20,272 nt of DNA from the NCBI GenBank assembly GCA_910585555.1, contig CAJUFU010000057.1:1-20272 (forward strand). The letters are read 5' to 3'. Positions 1-7,631 of this stretch are shown here, one piece after another (the stretch's first letter is position 1; each line of letters opens with the position of its first letter). The stretch comes from an uncultured Lachnospiraceae bacterium (GTDB lineage Bacteria; Bacillota; Clostridia; Lachnospirales; Lachnospiraceae). The notes under the pieces are model-generated. The model saw only the letters and a program-made list of their open reading frames with translations. It did no database searches and was not told the DNA's origin. Made by a program: the position numbers and the translations under genes.

Positions 1-54
1 GATGTAAAGTTTTTACAAGCCAAAAATATCTTAATAAAATTTTAGAGGGGCATG

Positions 55-1696
55 TCATCTTGCCCCTCTGTTTCTGCTTTTTGAAATCTGTTTTGTTTGT
101 CTGTCTGCATTTTCCCTTTGATAATTCCGTAACCGTTTGGATATGCTTTCTTCCTTCTTTTGTACTTTTTCCCCGTATTGTTCTTCCCATTTATCCACCT
201 TGTCCCGATATTCGGCATTAGCAGTTTTAGAGACAGAAAAGACTTTGTAGAAATCATGCACCGTCTGGAATCCATATCGCTTGACTATCCCCGACAAACC
301 AATTTTGAGAAGGTCTATTTCCTCATTTTTGCGCTCAATCCTGCTTTGCAGTTCCCCCTTCTTTGTCAATTTCGCAAATCCTTTCAGGCTGTCACGCTCC
401 AGTTCCAACTCATTGCGTTCCCTCTCCGCATCAAAGATAATTCCGTTTTGGCGGTTTAATTCCTTATAAATTTTCAGCAGCTTTGGATATGCGGTGGCTT
501 CAGCGGACATAACAGGCTTTGGTGGAATTTTAGGTTTTTCCTGTTCTGTTGTCTGTGTTTTTGCCTGCAACTCCTGTTTCTGTGATGATGGATTAGCAGT
601 CGGTTCTTTATGAGTGATTTTTTCCTGCATTGGTATTTTATCAGTCTGCGGTATTACTTGTGTCGTTCTTCTCTCGTTTGGCTCTGCAACCGGCTGTATC
701 GTTTCTTTCTCAAATAACCTTGCTGACAGTTCCCTTGCCTTATCCAATACTTTAGAAATCAGCAATGCCAACGCCGTAACAGCGGTCATAATAATACTTC
801 CAAGACGTTCCGGCTGGCTGCCGAATATATCAACCGATTCTCTGATGCGGTCAGTGATATATTTTTTCTTTATCTGTCGTATCTCTGTTTCGGGAACGCC
901 GCTGACAATTGCCCTGTCAACTTCCCTGTTCCAACGCATACGCATTTCGTTATCGGTCTGTATCTGTTCCGCTTTCGGGTTGTTTTTCCCTATCTTCTTG
1001 GTGGCAAGATACAATCCGCTGCTGTCGAACACATGAAGTTTTTCTTTGTCGTCTTTTACAAGAAGATTGATAAGGTCGGTATAGAAATGCTTCGTCAACA
1101 AAATTTTCCTGCTTGAACAGCTTACTCTTGGCGGTAAAAAGACTTCGCTCATAGACTTCTCCTTTCTTCACGATTTTACAGCCTTTGCGGACATTTCCGT
1201 TTTCGCCGAGTATCTCTTTCTTGGTTCGGACATGTCTCCCGTTTTCGTCATAGAACATATTGCGTGTCGCGGTTTTTTCTATGGGTTCGGGCAACAGTTC
1301 CCGTTCAGAAAAAATAAGATGGATATGGTAATTTGTCTTTCGTTTGTTATGGTGCAGTGCTGATACGCACTCCACGCCATATTTTTCTTTGAAGCGATCT
1401 GTAAAAAGCTGCAACAGCTTGTTTGGCTCATAAAGATTAGGGAATGGTTCGGGCAGGGCAATGATAAATTCCCTCGCCTCAATGCACATTCCCTCTGTGC
1501 CGCTTTTTTCAAATTCCTGCCGGTTGCATTTCGCAAGCTCCGTCCAATAGCGGCGGTCTGTCGTTTCATAGACCGCATACAGGTTTTCCTGTTTCGCATG
1601 GCTGGATATATAAGTGATCCTGCCCCTGACATCGGACAGTTTGCTCATGCGGATGAATGAATGTCTTTGTATTGTGCTTTGTCCTCCCTCCTGCAA
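55..1696 (-). pseudogene. MobA/MobL-family relaxase, broken by a frameshift
   Basis: Relaxases of this family nick one strand at oriT and lead it into a recipient cell during mobilization. The N-terminal part is read from 1696 (or ATG 1648) leftwards and shows a MSKLSDVRG start region, an EAREFIIALPE stretch and the metal-binding HxH motif (NYHIHLIF, His124 and His126 counting from 1696). The reading frame fails near 1085-1100: the first frame continues with an unrelated Lys/Arg-rich tail, while the relaxase-like sequence (KHFYTDLINLLVKDD onward) resumes in the next frame and runs to the stop at 55. The C-terminal part is hydrophilic and coiled-coil-like around one hydrophobic stretch. An SD-like GGAGGGAGG lies inside the TTG-initiated form (about 1682-1692). 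It is about 35 bases ahead of ATG 1648 but 10 bases ahead of an in-frame ATA, so the start may also have been lost. Confidence 0.82.
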
Positions 1697-1757
1697 ATGG
1701 CAGTATCAGATCGGAGTAAGCGGAGGTATGGCGGAACAGATTGTGAGTGGGCGACAT

Positions 1758-1963
1758 AGGCGGTATGTTTACAAACACATCCGCCTTGTGGCGGTCAATT
1801 CAAATGCGTCAGCATTTGTAATTCACGCTTGCGTGAATTTGCTCCCCGCAGGGGCGAAATCCCCATTGCATAAACGAAGTTTGTGCAATGGGTGTATTTC
1901 GCTCTCAAACGCCGAGGGCTTTAAGAGAAAGGAATTTCCCCTATAGGCACTCGAATTATGCCT
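1758..1963. other. Ladder of hairpins, probable oriT region
   Basis: Directly upstream of the relaxase gene, inverted repeats follow each other closely. AGGCGG and CCGCCT face each other around 1758-1786, with CCGCC/GGCGG at 1781-1794. CAAATGC/GCATTTG lies at 1801-1818, AATTCACGC/GCGTGAATT at 1820-1839 (two-base loop), and CCCC/GGGG at 1844-1854. CCCATTGCA/TGCAATGGG lies at 1862-1892 with an inner AAAC-GAA-GTTT stem, enclosed by GCGAAAT/ATTTCGC (1854-1902). AGGCA/TGCCT lies near 1945-1963. Hairpin clusters next to a relaxase gene are typical of transfer origins. The nic site cannot be named from the sequence alone. Confidence 0.6.
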
Positions 1964-1977
1964 GCAAAACGGTTGTC

Positions 1978-2146
1978 ATGATAGCAAAAAATGATGGCAC
2001 TTTTCCATTTGTGATGGCAAAAAACGCTATCACTTCGCCTAAAATGATGCCGCTATGATAGCAAAAAGTGATGATACTTATGATAGTAAAAACTGCCATC
2101 ATGCTATCAAAAAGTGCTGCCACATATGATAATAAAAGTGCCGGTT
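1978..2146. repeat. Six degenerate iteron-like direct repeats
   Basis: Units begin at 1978, 2011, 2055, 2080, 2101 and 2126 and share the core ATGATAGCAAAAA followed by a variable GTGATGNCACTT half. Three adjacent units (2055, 2080, 2101) sit 25 and 21 bases apart, while the first ones are more widely spaced. Such arrays usually bind a replication initiator, a relaxosome accessory protein or a recombination protein. An open frame can be read through them on the minus strand, but it looks like a by-product of the repeats. Confidence 0.6.
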
Positions 2147-2157
2147 CTGAAATTTCT

Positions 2158-2256
2158 TTCAACTGAAAATGGAGAAAGTCAGTTGAACTTTTACAGTCAC
2201 TTTATGCTGCATTAGAAACATCGTTAAAACATCAGTTGACTTTTCCAACTGAAAAT
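2158..2256. repeat. Paired inverted and direct repeats around AACTGAAAAT
   Basis: TTCAACTGA (2158-2166) faces TCAGTTGAA (2179-2187) as a perfect 9-bp inverted repeat. A second copy, TCAGTTG/CAACTGA, lies at 2232-2252. The string AACTGAAAAT occurs at 2161-2170 and again at 2247-2256, each followed by a related AGAAA-TCAGT segment, so the block is also directly repeated. It may be a binding region for an element-encoded protein. Confidence 0.5.
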
Positions 2257-2277
2257 ACAGAAATCAGTCGATTTTTT

Positions 2278-2309
2278 AAGTCCGTTTTTGCCATATGGAC
2301 TTATTTTTT
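2278..2309 (+). terminator. Short hairpin with U-run
   Basis: AAGTCC (2278-2283) pairs with GGACTT (2297-2302) and is followed by a run of T residues on the plus strand. The stem is only 6 bp with a 13-base loop, so termination here is tentative. Confidence 0.3.
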
Positions 2310-2344
2310 CAACCCACTTTCTGCCCATTCCCGCAAATTTCCGC

Positions 2345-2373
2345 TTGTACCGGAAGGAAGCACATGATATAAT
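2345..2373 (+). promoter_or_regulatory. SigA-type promoter for the candidate small RNA
   Basis: TTGTAC (2345-2350), a 17-base spacer and a perfect TATAAT (2368-2373) form a strong housekeeping promoter pointing right. No gene follows on this strand; only the small hairpin RNA and its terminator do. Confidence 0.65.
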
Positions 2374-2379
2374 CTATTT

Positions 2380-2447
2380 GCGTGTAGGTATATCATGGCT
2401 TCGGTCTGATACATACCTGAGGCGGTTTCGTAAGAAGCCGCCTTTTA
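2380..2447 (+). ncRNA. Candidate structured small RNA of about 67 nt
   Basis: Transcription from the promoter just upstream would start near 2380. The first hairpin pairs AGGTAT (2386-2391) with ATACCT (2413-2418). Its inner stem, ATCA/TGAT and GGC/GTC, closes a cUUCGg tetraloop (TTCG at 2400-2403). The second hairpin, GGCGGTTTC/GAAGCCGCC (2421-2429 and 2434-2442, GTAA loop), is followed by TTTT and acts as an intrinsic terminator. No open frame with a ribosome site is visible inside. The 3' end abuts the stop codon of the excisionase-like gene on the other strand. I do not recognise a named RNA family. Confidence 0.5.
2421..2447 (+). terminator. Intrinsic terminator of the small RNA
   Basis: A 9-bp GC-rich stem with one G-U pair and a GTAA loop is followed by TTTTAT on the plus strand. 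On the minus strand the hairpin is not followed by T residues, so it serves rightward transcription. Confidence 0.6.
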
Positions 2448-2657
2448 TACTGCTGATTTTCGTGTTACCGCTTTTACATCGCCCTTATCCCGCAGGTTCT
2501 TTCCCTCGTTCACTTCCATGAACTTTTCCAAAATATCGCTTTTGATAAGTACCTTTCGCCCGACTTTTAAGACCGGCAGCTTTCCCCATTCCACAAGGTT
2601 TCTCATGGTATTCCTGCCGATTCCCGTATACTCGGATGCTTCCTCGATTGTAAGCAT
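2445..2657 (-). CDS. Excisionase-family HTH protein, N-terminally truncated
   Basis: The protein reads MLTIEEASEYTGIG and continues through NLVEWGKLPVLKVGRKVLIKS. This is the winged-HTH fold of Xis/MerR-like 'excisionase family' DNA-binding proteins, which bend DNA at element ends and direct integrase towards excision. It is about 70 residues when read from ATG 2657. Relatives normally have some ten further residues before the LTIEEAS motif. Here those codons are replaced by DNA of the neighbouring solute-binding gene, and the ATG at 2657 lies in the junction. A longer TTG-started form from 2687 would run into that foreign sequence. No ribosome site is seen upstream. Function is therefore doubtful although the HTH core is intact. 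Confidence 0.65.
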   Translation of the reverse strand: MLTIEEASEYTGIGRNTMRNLVEWGKLPVLKVGRKVLIKSDILEKFMEVNEGKNLRDKGDVKAVTRKSAV

Positions 2658-2997
2658 CCGCAGATATAATTTCCGGAAATACCGCAAACTCTCCGGGCCT
2701 TTGGGCGGACGCCATCTGTGCCACGGGACCGTCTAAGGCCACCGCCTCCACATCCCCCTTTTTCAGAGCTTCCAGCTGCGTTGTCAGGTCGTCATAGTGG
2801 TTATAGCTTAAGCGCTCAAATTTTTCATCCAGGACCTGGTCAAATAATGAGCCCGTCAGGGTAGCAATGGTGGTTCCTTCAAAGTCTTCCAAGGTCTGAT
2901 AGACCGCGTCTGCCGGTTCCTTACTGCCACAGCCCGTAAGCCCGGCTATCACCGCAATGACAGCAGATATCCAAAAGACTGCTTTATACCTTTTCAT
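2485..2997 (-). pseudogene. Solute-binding lipoprotein, truncated by the mobile element
   Basis: The N terminus is a lipoprotein signal, MKRYKAVFWISAVIAVIAGL, then TGC with the lipidated Cys at position 23. About 95 residues follow that resemble family-3 (amino-acid type) periplasmic binding proteins: a LEDFEGTTIATLTGS stretch and an ALDGPVAQMASAQ stretch. Similarity ends at FPEIISADAY, residue 116 (about 2650). The frame then continues through element DNA to 2485 and this tail is meaningless. The family is usually more than 220 residues, so the second half of the fold is missing. ATG 2997 is preferred over 3027 because AGAGGA lies 12 bases ahead and it gives a clean signal peptide. The gene follows the STAS gene closely and belongs to that operon. 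Confidence 0.7.
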
Positions 2998-3031
2998 TTG
3001 TATCATGCTTCCTCTTATTGTTTTCATCTTT

Positions 3032-3328
3032 CTACTCTACTGTCAGAATATCTGAAAATCCTGTGACCTCGAAAACTTCCATCACCATCTCGCAGACATT
3101 CCTGATGACCATGCTGCCCTGTTTGTTCATAATCTTCTGTGCCGAGAGCAGAACTCTTAATCCTGCAGAAGACACATACGCAAGAGCGTCAAAATCAAAT
3201 ATCAGCTCCGTGATTCCCTGGAGGGAATCTTTCAGTACCCTTTCCAGTTCCGGGGCCGTCATGGTATCAAGCCTTCCTTCCACTTCCACTGTCAGTGTTG
3301 TTCCTGTTACGCTTTTGTTGATTGTCAT
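3032..3328 (-). CDS. STAS-domain anti-anti-sigma factor
   Basis: This 98-residue protein is a single STAS domain of the SpoIIAA/RsbV type, starting MTINKSVTGTTLTVEVEGRLD and carrying the signature FDALAYVSSAGLRVLL. Ser53/Ser54 in the SSAG motif is the expected phosphorylation site. The unphosphorylated form binds an anti-sigma kinase and frees its sigma factor or other partner. GGAGG lies about six bases before the ATG. It sits 36 bases downstream of the SpoIIE-type phosphatase, which would dephosphorylate it. The matching kinase (RsbW-type) is not in the window; it may have lain beyond the broken lipoprotein gene or be encoded elsewhere. Confidence 0.88.
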   Translation of the reverse strand: MTINKSVTGTTLTVEVEGRLDTMTAPELERVLKDSLQGITELIFDFDALAYVSSAGLRVLLSAQKIMNKQGSMVIRNVCEMVMEVFEVTGFSDILTVE

Positions 3329-3364
3329 ATTTTCCTCCTTTTCTGCGCTTTCTTTTAGCCGCCG

Positions 3365-4768
3365 TCATTTTCTGACCTTAACCGCCATCATGGTAATATC
3401 ATCAAACTGCTCTGCGTTCCCCACAAAGCGGTCAATATCCGTCCGCACTTCCTGCAATAATTCCTGGGCGCTTTCCTCCGCTTTTCTGTTCAGCGCTTCC
3501 AACATCCTGTCAGTACCATAAAGCTGTTTGTTTTCATCGGTGGCCTCTGTCACGCCATCGGTATACACAAACAATACGTCCCCCGCATGAAGTTCCATCT
3601 CATATTCCCGATAGGAGACATCCTCCATCCCCGCCATCACAAAACCGTGTTTATCTTTAAACAGTTCAAAAGAACCCCCTGCCCGTTTCACTGCCGGGTA
3701 TTCATGTCCCGCATTAGCGGCCGTCAGTCTGCCCTTTGATATCTGATAGATGCCAAACCAGACAGTGACAAACATGCCCGCCTCATTATTCTCCAAAAGC
3801 TGGTTATTCACTGTCTCCAATACCGCTTTCGGAGAAAGCCCCGACTGCGCCGCGTTTTTAATCAAAGTCTTGGTAATCATCATAAACAAGGCTGCAGGTA
3901 CACCCTTGCCGGATACATCCGCCATGACAAGGGCCAGATGGTCTTGGTCCACCAGAAAAAAATCATAAAAATCACCGCCCACTTCCTTGGCCGGATTCAT
4001 AGACGCAAAAATATCAAATTCCTCATATTCCGGAAATGCCGGGAAGACACAGGGCAGCATGGAAGCCTGAATCTGCGTGGCCACATGAAGTTCCGCTCCA
4101 ATCCGCTCCTTCTCTCTGTTGTCCATCTCCTGCTGTTTGAGCAGGCCGTGGGTCCGCTTCGAGAGGGTAACGCCAATCAGATAGACCACCACCAAAACCA
4201 CCGCTCTTGGAATATAATAGAAATTAAATACCCGCAGTAAGAGATTATCCCCGGCCGCCGCCGCTTCTCTTATAAAAGCTGCCCGAAAAGCCGCATCCCC
4301 CGGCAGATCGGCACTGCGCATCATATTGGCATCCCACACGCCAAAATACAATCCGATATACACCGAACACAGCATACAAAATAACGCTCCTGCCAGTGTC
4401 ATGTGGGCAAACTTCGGGGAATAATAATGACAGGAAAGAATAATCGGACAGGCCCATGCCATCACCAGCTGAATCGTCAGTGTGGAAGTCAAAATTCCCA
4501 ATCCCAGAAGAAAACATCCCATAATGAGATACTTTAACAGCCACTCCTGTCCCTTCCACGCCCGCACCAGAAAAGAAGGCAGTAGAAACATCGCCACTCC
4601 CACAGGCATGGCAGTATTCATCAGCCTCTTATCCACGATAAAAAATCCCAGTATATTTAAAATCCACATAAGCGCCGCAATCCCTGCAGCGATCAGCAGG
4701 CAAAATGCTGTATATCGGTTTGCCTTTTTTTCGTTAACTTTAAAGATATCAAAATGTATTGCTTCCAT
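3365..4768 (-). CDS. Membrane SpoIIE/RsbU-type PP2C phosphatase
   Basis: This 467-residue protein has about six membrane helices in residues 20-205, a charged linker (KQQEMDNREKERIGAELHVA) and a PP2C-like SpoIIE domain from about 235 to 465. Metal-binding acidic residues are visible at Asp266 (VGGDFYD), Asp284 (ADVSGKG), Asp404 (VYTDGVTEA) and Asp456/457 (FDDITMM). The family dephosphorylates STAS anti-anti-sigma factors, and the next gene encodes one, so the pair forms a partner-switch input with an integral-membrane sensor of no recognised ligand type. GGAG lies 12 bases before the ATG. The gene diverges from the response regulator and is the first gene of its operon. Confidence 0.9.
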   Translation of the reverse strand: MEAIHFDIFKVNEKKANRYTAFCLLIAAGIAALMWILNILGFFIVDKRLMNTAMPVGVAMFLLPSFLVRAWKGQEWLLKYLIMGCFLLGLGILTSTLTIQLVMAWACPIILSCHYYSPKFAHMTLAGALFCMLCSVYIGLYFGVWDANMMRSADLPGDAAFRAAFIREAAAAGDNLLLRVFNFYYIPRAVVLVVVYLIGVTLSKRTHGLLKQQEMDNREKERIGAELHVATQIQASMLPCVFPAFPEYEEFDIFASMNPAKEVGGDFYDFFLVDQDHLALVMADVSGKGVPAALFMMITKTLIKNAAQSGLSPKAVLETVNNQLLENNEAGMFVTVWFGIYQISKGRLTAANAGHEYPAVKRAGGSFELFKDKHGFVMAGMEDVSYREYEMELHAGDVLFVYTDGVTEATDENKQLYGTDRMLEALNRKAEESAQELLQEVRTDIDRFVGNAEQFDDITMMAVKVRK

Positions 4769-4807
4769 GGTGTCGATCAGCTCCTTTCCGGTGAGCGATA
4801 TCCCTAT

Positions 4808-4816
4808 TTTATATCA
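4808..4816 (-). promoter_or_regulatory. Extended -10 promoter of the phosphatase operon
   Basis: On the minus strand TGATATAAA gives an extended -10 (TGn plus TATAAA), about 40 bases upstream of the SpoIIE-type gene. No good -35 is seen. Confidence 0.4.
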
Positions 4817-4903
4817 TTTTATGCATGAAAAAAGAGCAGGGCGCCGATTGTTACCTGACGTTTATCTTCATGATAAATTACATAAAAATGGGAAAAATTT
4901 TTG

Positions 4904-4912
4904 TGTTATACT
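4904..4912 (+). promoter_or_regulatory. Extended -10 promoter of the response regulator
   Basis: TGTTATACT (TGn plus TATACT at 4907-4912) lies 46 bases before the ATG at 4959. The -35 region is only A-rich. Confidence 0.45.
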
Positions 4913-4958
4913 TAAATGCAGGCTTGTGTAAAGATTGATTCATACTAGAGGTAAAAAG

Positions 4959-5651
4959 ATGTATAAGGTGTTAATGGTGGACGACGATCCTTTAATCTTA
5001 GAAAACAATCAGACATTTTTCCGCGCCATGGGATATGAGGTAATCTGTGCTGCAACTGCAGAGACAGCAGAGAATATCATTCTCTCCAACGCCCTTGACT
5101 GCGTGGTTCTGGACGTAGACCTGCCGGGTATGGACGGTTTCACCTTATGTGAAAAAATACGTTCCAAGACCGGCCTTCCCATTGTCTTTCTCTCCGGCTA
5201 TACCGAAGAAGAAAACCGCATACGCGGCCTCCTGGTGGGCGGAGACGATTACGTATGTAAACCCTATAATTTAAAGGAGCTGGAACTCCGCGTACAGGCC
5301 CGTATCCGCGCCGGCAGGGCTGCGGAACCTCCTAAAACGCTCACCTACGGTCCCTTTTCCATCTGCCCCGCCTCCTGCAGCGTAAGCTATGACTCCCGCA
5401 GTGTAGACTTCTCTTCCTATGAATTTGACGTCCTGTATTTCCTTGCCAGACATCCAGGAGAAATCTTCACCCCCGACCAAATCTATGATTCGGTATGGAA
5501 AGCGCCCATCAACAAGGGCCAGAAATCCCTGCAGGTCATTATGGGACGCATCCGCAAGAAACTCTACGAACTTTGTCCCAACCATGACTATATCCAGACC
5601 AAACGCTACAAAGGATACCTCTTTGTTCCCACTTTGGACAACGCTCCTTAA
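4959..5651 (+). CDS. OmpR/PhoB-family response regulator
   Basis: The receiver domain (1-120) shows Asp8/Asp9/Asp10, phospho-acceptor Asp52 in VVLDVDLPGMDG, Ser79 and Lys101 in CKPYN. The C-terminal winged helix (about 130-228) ends in the typical LQVIMGRIRKKL recognition segment and a KRYKGYLF wing. ATG 4959 is chosen over an upstream TTG at 4935 because AGAGG stands seven bases ahead and the receiver begins at once with MYKVLMVDDD. Its stop is six bases from the stop of the oppositely oriented surface-protein gene. Beyond that gene lies a histidine kinase without its own regulator, which is the likeliest partner. Proteins of this class bind 11-bp direct repeats. Confidence 0.92.
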   Translation: MYKVLMVDDDPLILENNQTFFRAMGYEVICAATAETAENIILSNALDCVVLDVDLPGMDGFTLCEKIRSKTGLPIVFLSGYTEEENRIRGLLVGGDDYVCKPYNLKELELRVQARIRAGRAAEPPKTLTYGPFSICPASCSVSYDSRSVDFSSYEFDVLYFLARHPGEIFTPDQIYDSVWKAPINKGQKSLQVIMGRIRKKLYELCPNHDYIQTKRYKGYLFVPTLDNAP

Positions 5652-5657
5652 TCCCTT

Positions 5658-7559
5658 TTATCTTTTGCGGCGTTTGTCCTTTTTGTGGCTGCTCCTTTTG
5701 GCGGCTTTCCTTTTCCGCTTATATCGGCGCAGTCTGCTGGTATGCACAAAGTATCCGACCACACCAACACCGGCTGATACCGTTACAAACCCTAATACGA
5801 GAACAAGATTAAGGGCTGTATCAGGTTCCTGTTTTACAGAAATCTGCTGGTCTTTTCCGGCATATTTCATCTCTCCCTCAGATGACAAGGGCACCTCTGA
5901 CACGATATCTGCCGTTTCTTCGTAAACGGGAGCAGAGCCTGGTTCCGCTAAGTCAGCGTCCCTGTCGTCGTCACCTGCCATGGCATACTGCTCGGTATCT
6001 TCACTTTCACCTGTATTTTCCGGCGATTCTATCGATAAATGAGCGGTGCTGTTTGTATTTTCCGGAACCACCGTTTCGGAAGCAGGCATATCATGAGGAC
6101 TTGATGAAACCTGGCTGTTTATTGGCAGATCATCATCTGCCGTGTTCTGACTGGCATTGCTGTTATCACTCTCAGGTATGTCTGCATCTGAAGCAATATC
6201 CGTACCGTATGCCTCAGTATCCTTGTCCTTGCTTTTGTGCTCCCCGGACTCTGTCTCCCGCTCTTTACCGTCCTGCGGCGCATTATGCGTATTCGAAGTC
6301 TGGCTTCCTAAGGCTTCTGTCAGCTCCGGTGAGGTAACCGCCGAATCCTCCTCCGGCTCCTTAGGCGGATTCACAATAGAAGTACCACCGCCCCGGCTGC
6401 CGCCTAAATCTTCCACCTCATTCATGTTGTCAGCTTTGCACCGCAGTACATTGGATAAGTAGGTTCTGCCTTCCTTTTCTCCCTGCAGCCTTATATAGGT
6501 GTAAGGATTCTGTACCGTATCCCATTCCTTACAGGGAAAATAGATTTTGAACGAAGCATCGGCGTCTGTCACTTCGTCCTCACTAAATATCATCCAGTTT
6601 ATGCCGTCAAAGGAATATTCCGATGTAACGGTCATGGGCAAATCCGTTTTGGGTTTGGTGTAACCGCCCTCAAAATAATAGGCTTTCCCTTTTATACTGA
6701 CACGCACATCGGTAAAAGTCAGGGGATAATCGTTATAGACCACCGTACATACGGGCGGCACCTGATACACCGCCTGATCGGAAAAGCCTTCCACACAAAA
6801 ACGCTGTCTCTTTTCCTGCTGTTCTTCCGTTCCTGCAAGTTCCCAGGAAACCGGCATCAACTTGTCATATTGTACCTGGCCCTGATAATTCACATTGCAC
6901 CTAATCTGCGTTGGAAACAGCCCCTCTGCGGACTGCTCCTTTTCCACAACAACACAGACAGAAGAAGGTCTCATTGCAAAGGGCGTATCCGCATAATGAA
7001 TCTCCCCGGACACCTTGTATGCCGCATAAGTATTCCCCAGAATAAGACCTGCACCCTCTTCCTGCCACAATGCATACTGTGTAGAAGCGCTCTGGGAAAC
7101 ATCTTCCACAATAACACCGTCAAGCGTCAATATACCGCCTCTTGCCGCACGAAACATGCCCCTGCTTATGCCCTTGCCCCGAAAGATAAGATGGCCGTCA
7201 CTCAAAAACATAATATTGCCCGCTGCCGTGATCGTATAGGTATCCGTATCCACGATAATGTCCGGCCGGCCAGCCCCATTGGGAGAAAACTCATAAAATT
7301 CTTTCAGCACAATATTGTCCGTCAGTCTTACACTGCCGCCGTCGTTTTTGTGCGCTTCAAGCCACTCCTTAAATGCCTCAGCTGTGGATACCGTATCCTG
7401 TGCCGTATTCTGGCTGACGGTTGCCGGCACATAAGCTGTCCTTCCCGACACTAACGCATTCTGCTTCGGTGCCGCCGTTGCCACAGTCATGTCAAACAGA
7501 TATAATGAAACTGTAATGCTGCATACTAACAGCCAGGAATACTTTTTAAAGCTTCTCAT
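5658..7559 (-). CDS. Large membrane-anchored surface protein
   Basis: This protein of about 633 residues has a signal peptide (MRSFKKYSWLLVCSITVSLY, probable cleavage after VATAA). Next is a region reminiscent of beta-helix surface domains (GGSVRLTDNIVL, GHLIFRGKGI, GGILTLDGVIVED), then beta-rich domains to about residue 390. After that comes a long Ser/Thr/Asp/Glu-rich, probably disordered stalk. It ends in a membrane helix (NLVLVLGFVTVSAGVGVVGY) and a very basic tail of about 30 residues rich in KRKR. There is no LPXTG. ATG 7559 follows AAAGGA at eight bases; an upstream GTG at 7598 lacks a ribosome site. The gene lies between a response regulator and a sensor kinase, in the opposite orientation to both. 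I do not recognise a named family. Confidence 0.8.
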   Translation of the reverse strand: MRSFKKYSWLLVCSITVSLYLFDMTVATAAPKQNALVSGRTAYVPATVSQNTAQDTVSTAEAFKEWLEAHKNDGGSVRLTDNIVLKEFYEFSPNGAGRPDIIVDTDTYTITAAGNIMFLSDGHLIFRGKGISRGMFRAARGGILTLDGVIVEDVSQSASTQYALWQEEGAGLILGNTYAAYKVSGEIHYADTPFAMRPSSVCVVVEKEQSAEGLFPTQIRCNVNYQGQVQYDKLMPVSWELAGTEEQQEKRQRFCVEGFSDQAVYQVPPVCTVVYNDYPLTFTDVRVSIKGKAYYFEGGYTKPKTDLPMTVTSEYSFDGINWMIFSEDEVTDADASFKIYFPCKEWDTVQNPYTYIRLQGEKEGRTYLSNVLRCKADNMNEVEDLGGSRGGGTSIVNPPKEPEEDSAVTSPELTEALGSQTSNTHNAPQDGKERETESGEHKSKDKDTEAYGTDIASDADIPESDNSNASQNTADDDLPINSQVSSSPHDMPASETVVPENTNSTAHLSIESPENTGESEDTEQYAMAGDDDRDADLAEPGSAPVYEETADIVSEVPLSSEGEMKYAGKDQQISVKQEPDTALNLVLVLGFVTVSAGVGVVGYFVHTSRLRRYKRKRKAAKRSSHKKDKRRKR

Positions 7560-7631
7560 ACAACCGTTCCTTTCACTGAACAGATAGTGTTTAGACACGT
7601 CACCGCATCCATACCCTAAAGGGAGATTATT

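Larger units (their letters stand above)
1..2655. mobile_element. Decayed end of an integrative mobilizable element
   Basis: The stretch holds a frameshifted MobA/MobL relaxase, an oriT-like hairpin ladder, iteron-like repeats and an excisionase-type HTH gene, all typical of integrative mobilizable or conjugative elements. Its right edge is placed at about 2648-2657, where similarity to a solute-binding protein stops and similarity to the excisionase family starts. No integrase is visible; the usual xis-int order would put it outside the junction, so it was probably deleted or never carried here. The left edge lies outside the window. The boundary rests on protein-family reading, not on a visible target duplication. 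Confidence 0.7.

Noticed and set aside
1956..2162. 68-codon hydrophobic minus-strand frame
   Set aside because: It is produced by translating the iteron-like repeats and has no ribosome site; the DNA repeat explains the pattern better.
6870..7454. 194-codon open frame on the plus strand
   Set aside because: It lies opposite the surface-protein gene and its composition (many Cys, His, Arg) is typical of a shadow frame.
5658..7559. LPXTG or PEP-CTERM sorting of the large surface protein
   Set aside because: No LPXTG-like motif and no EP motif precede the C-terminal helix; the helix with a long basic tail indicates a plain membrane anchor.
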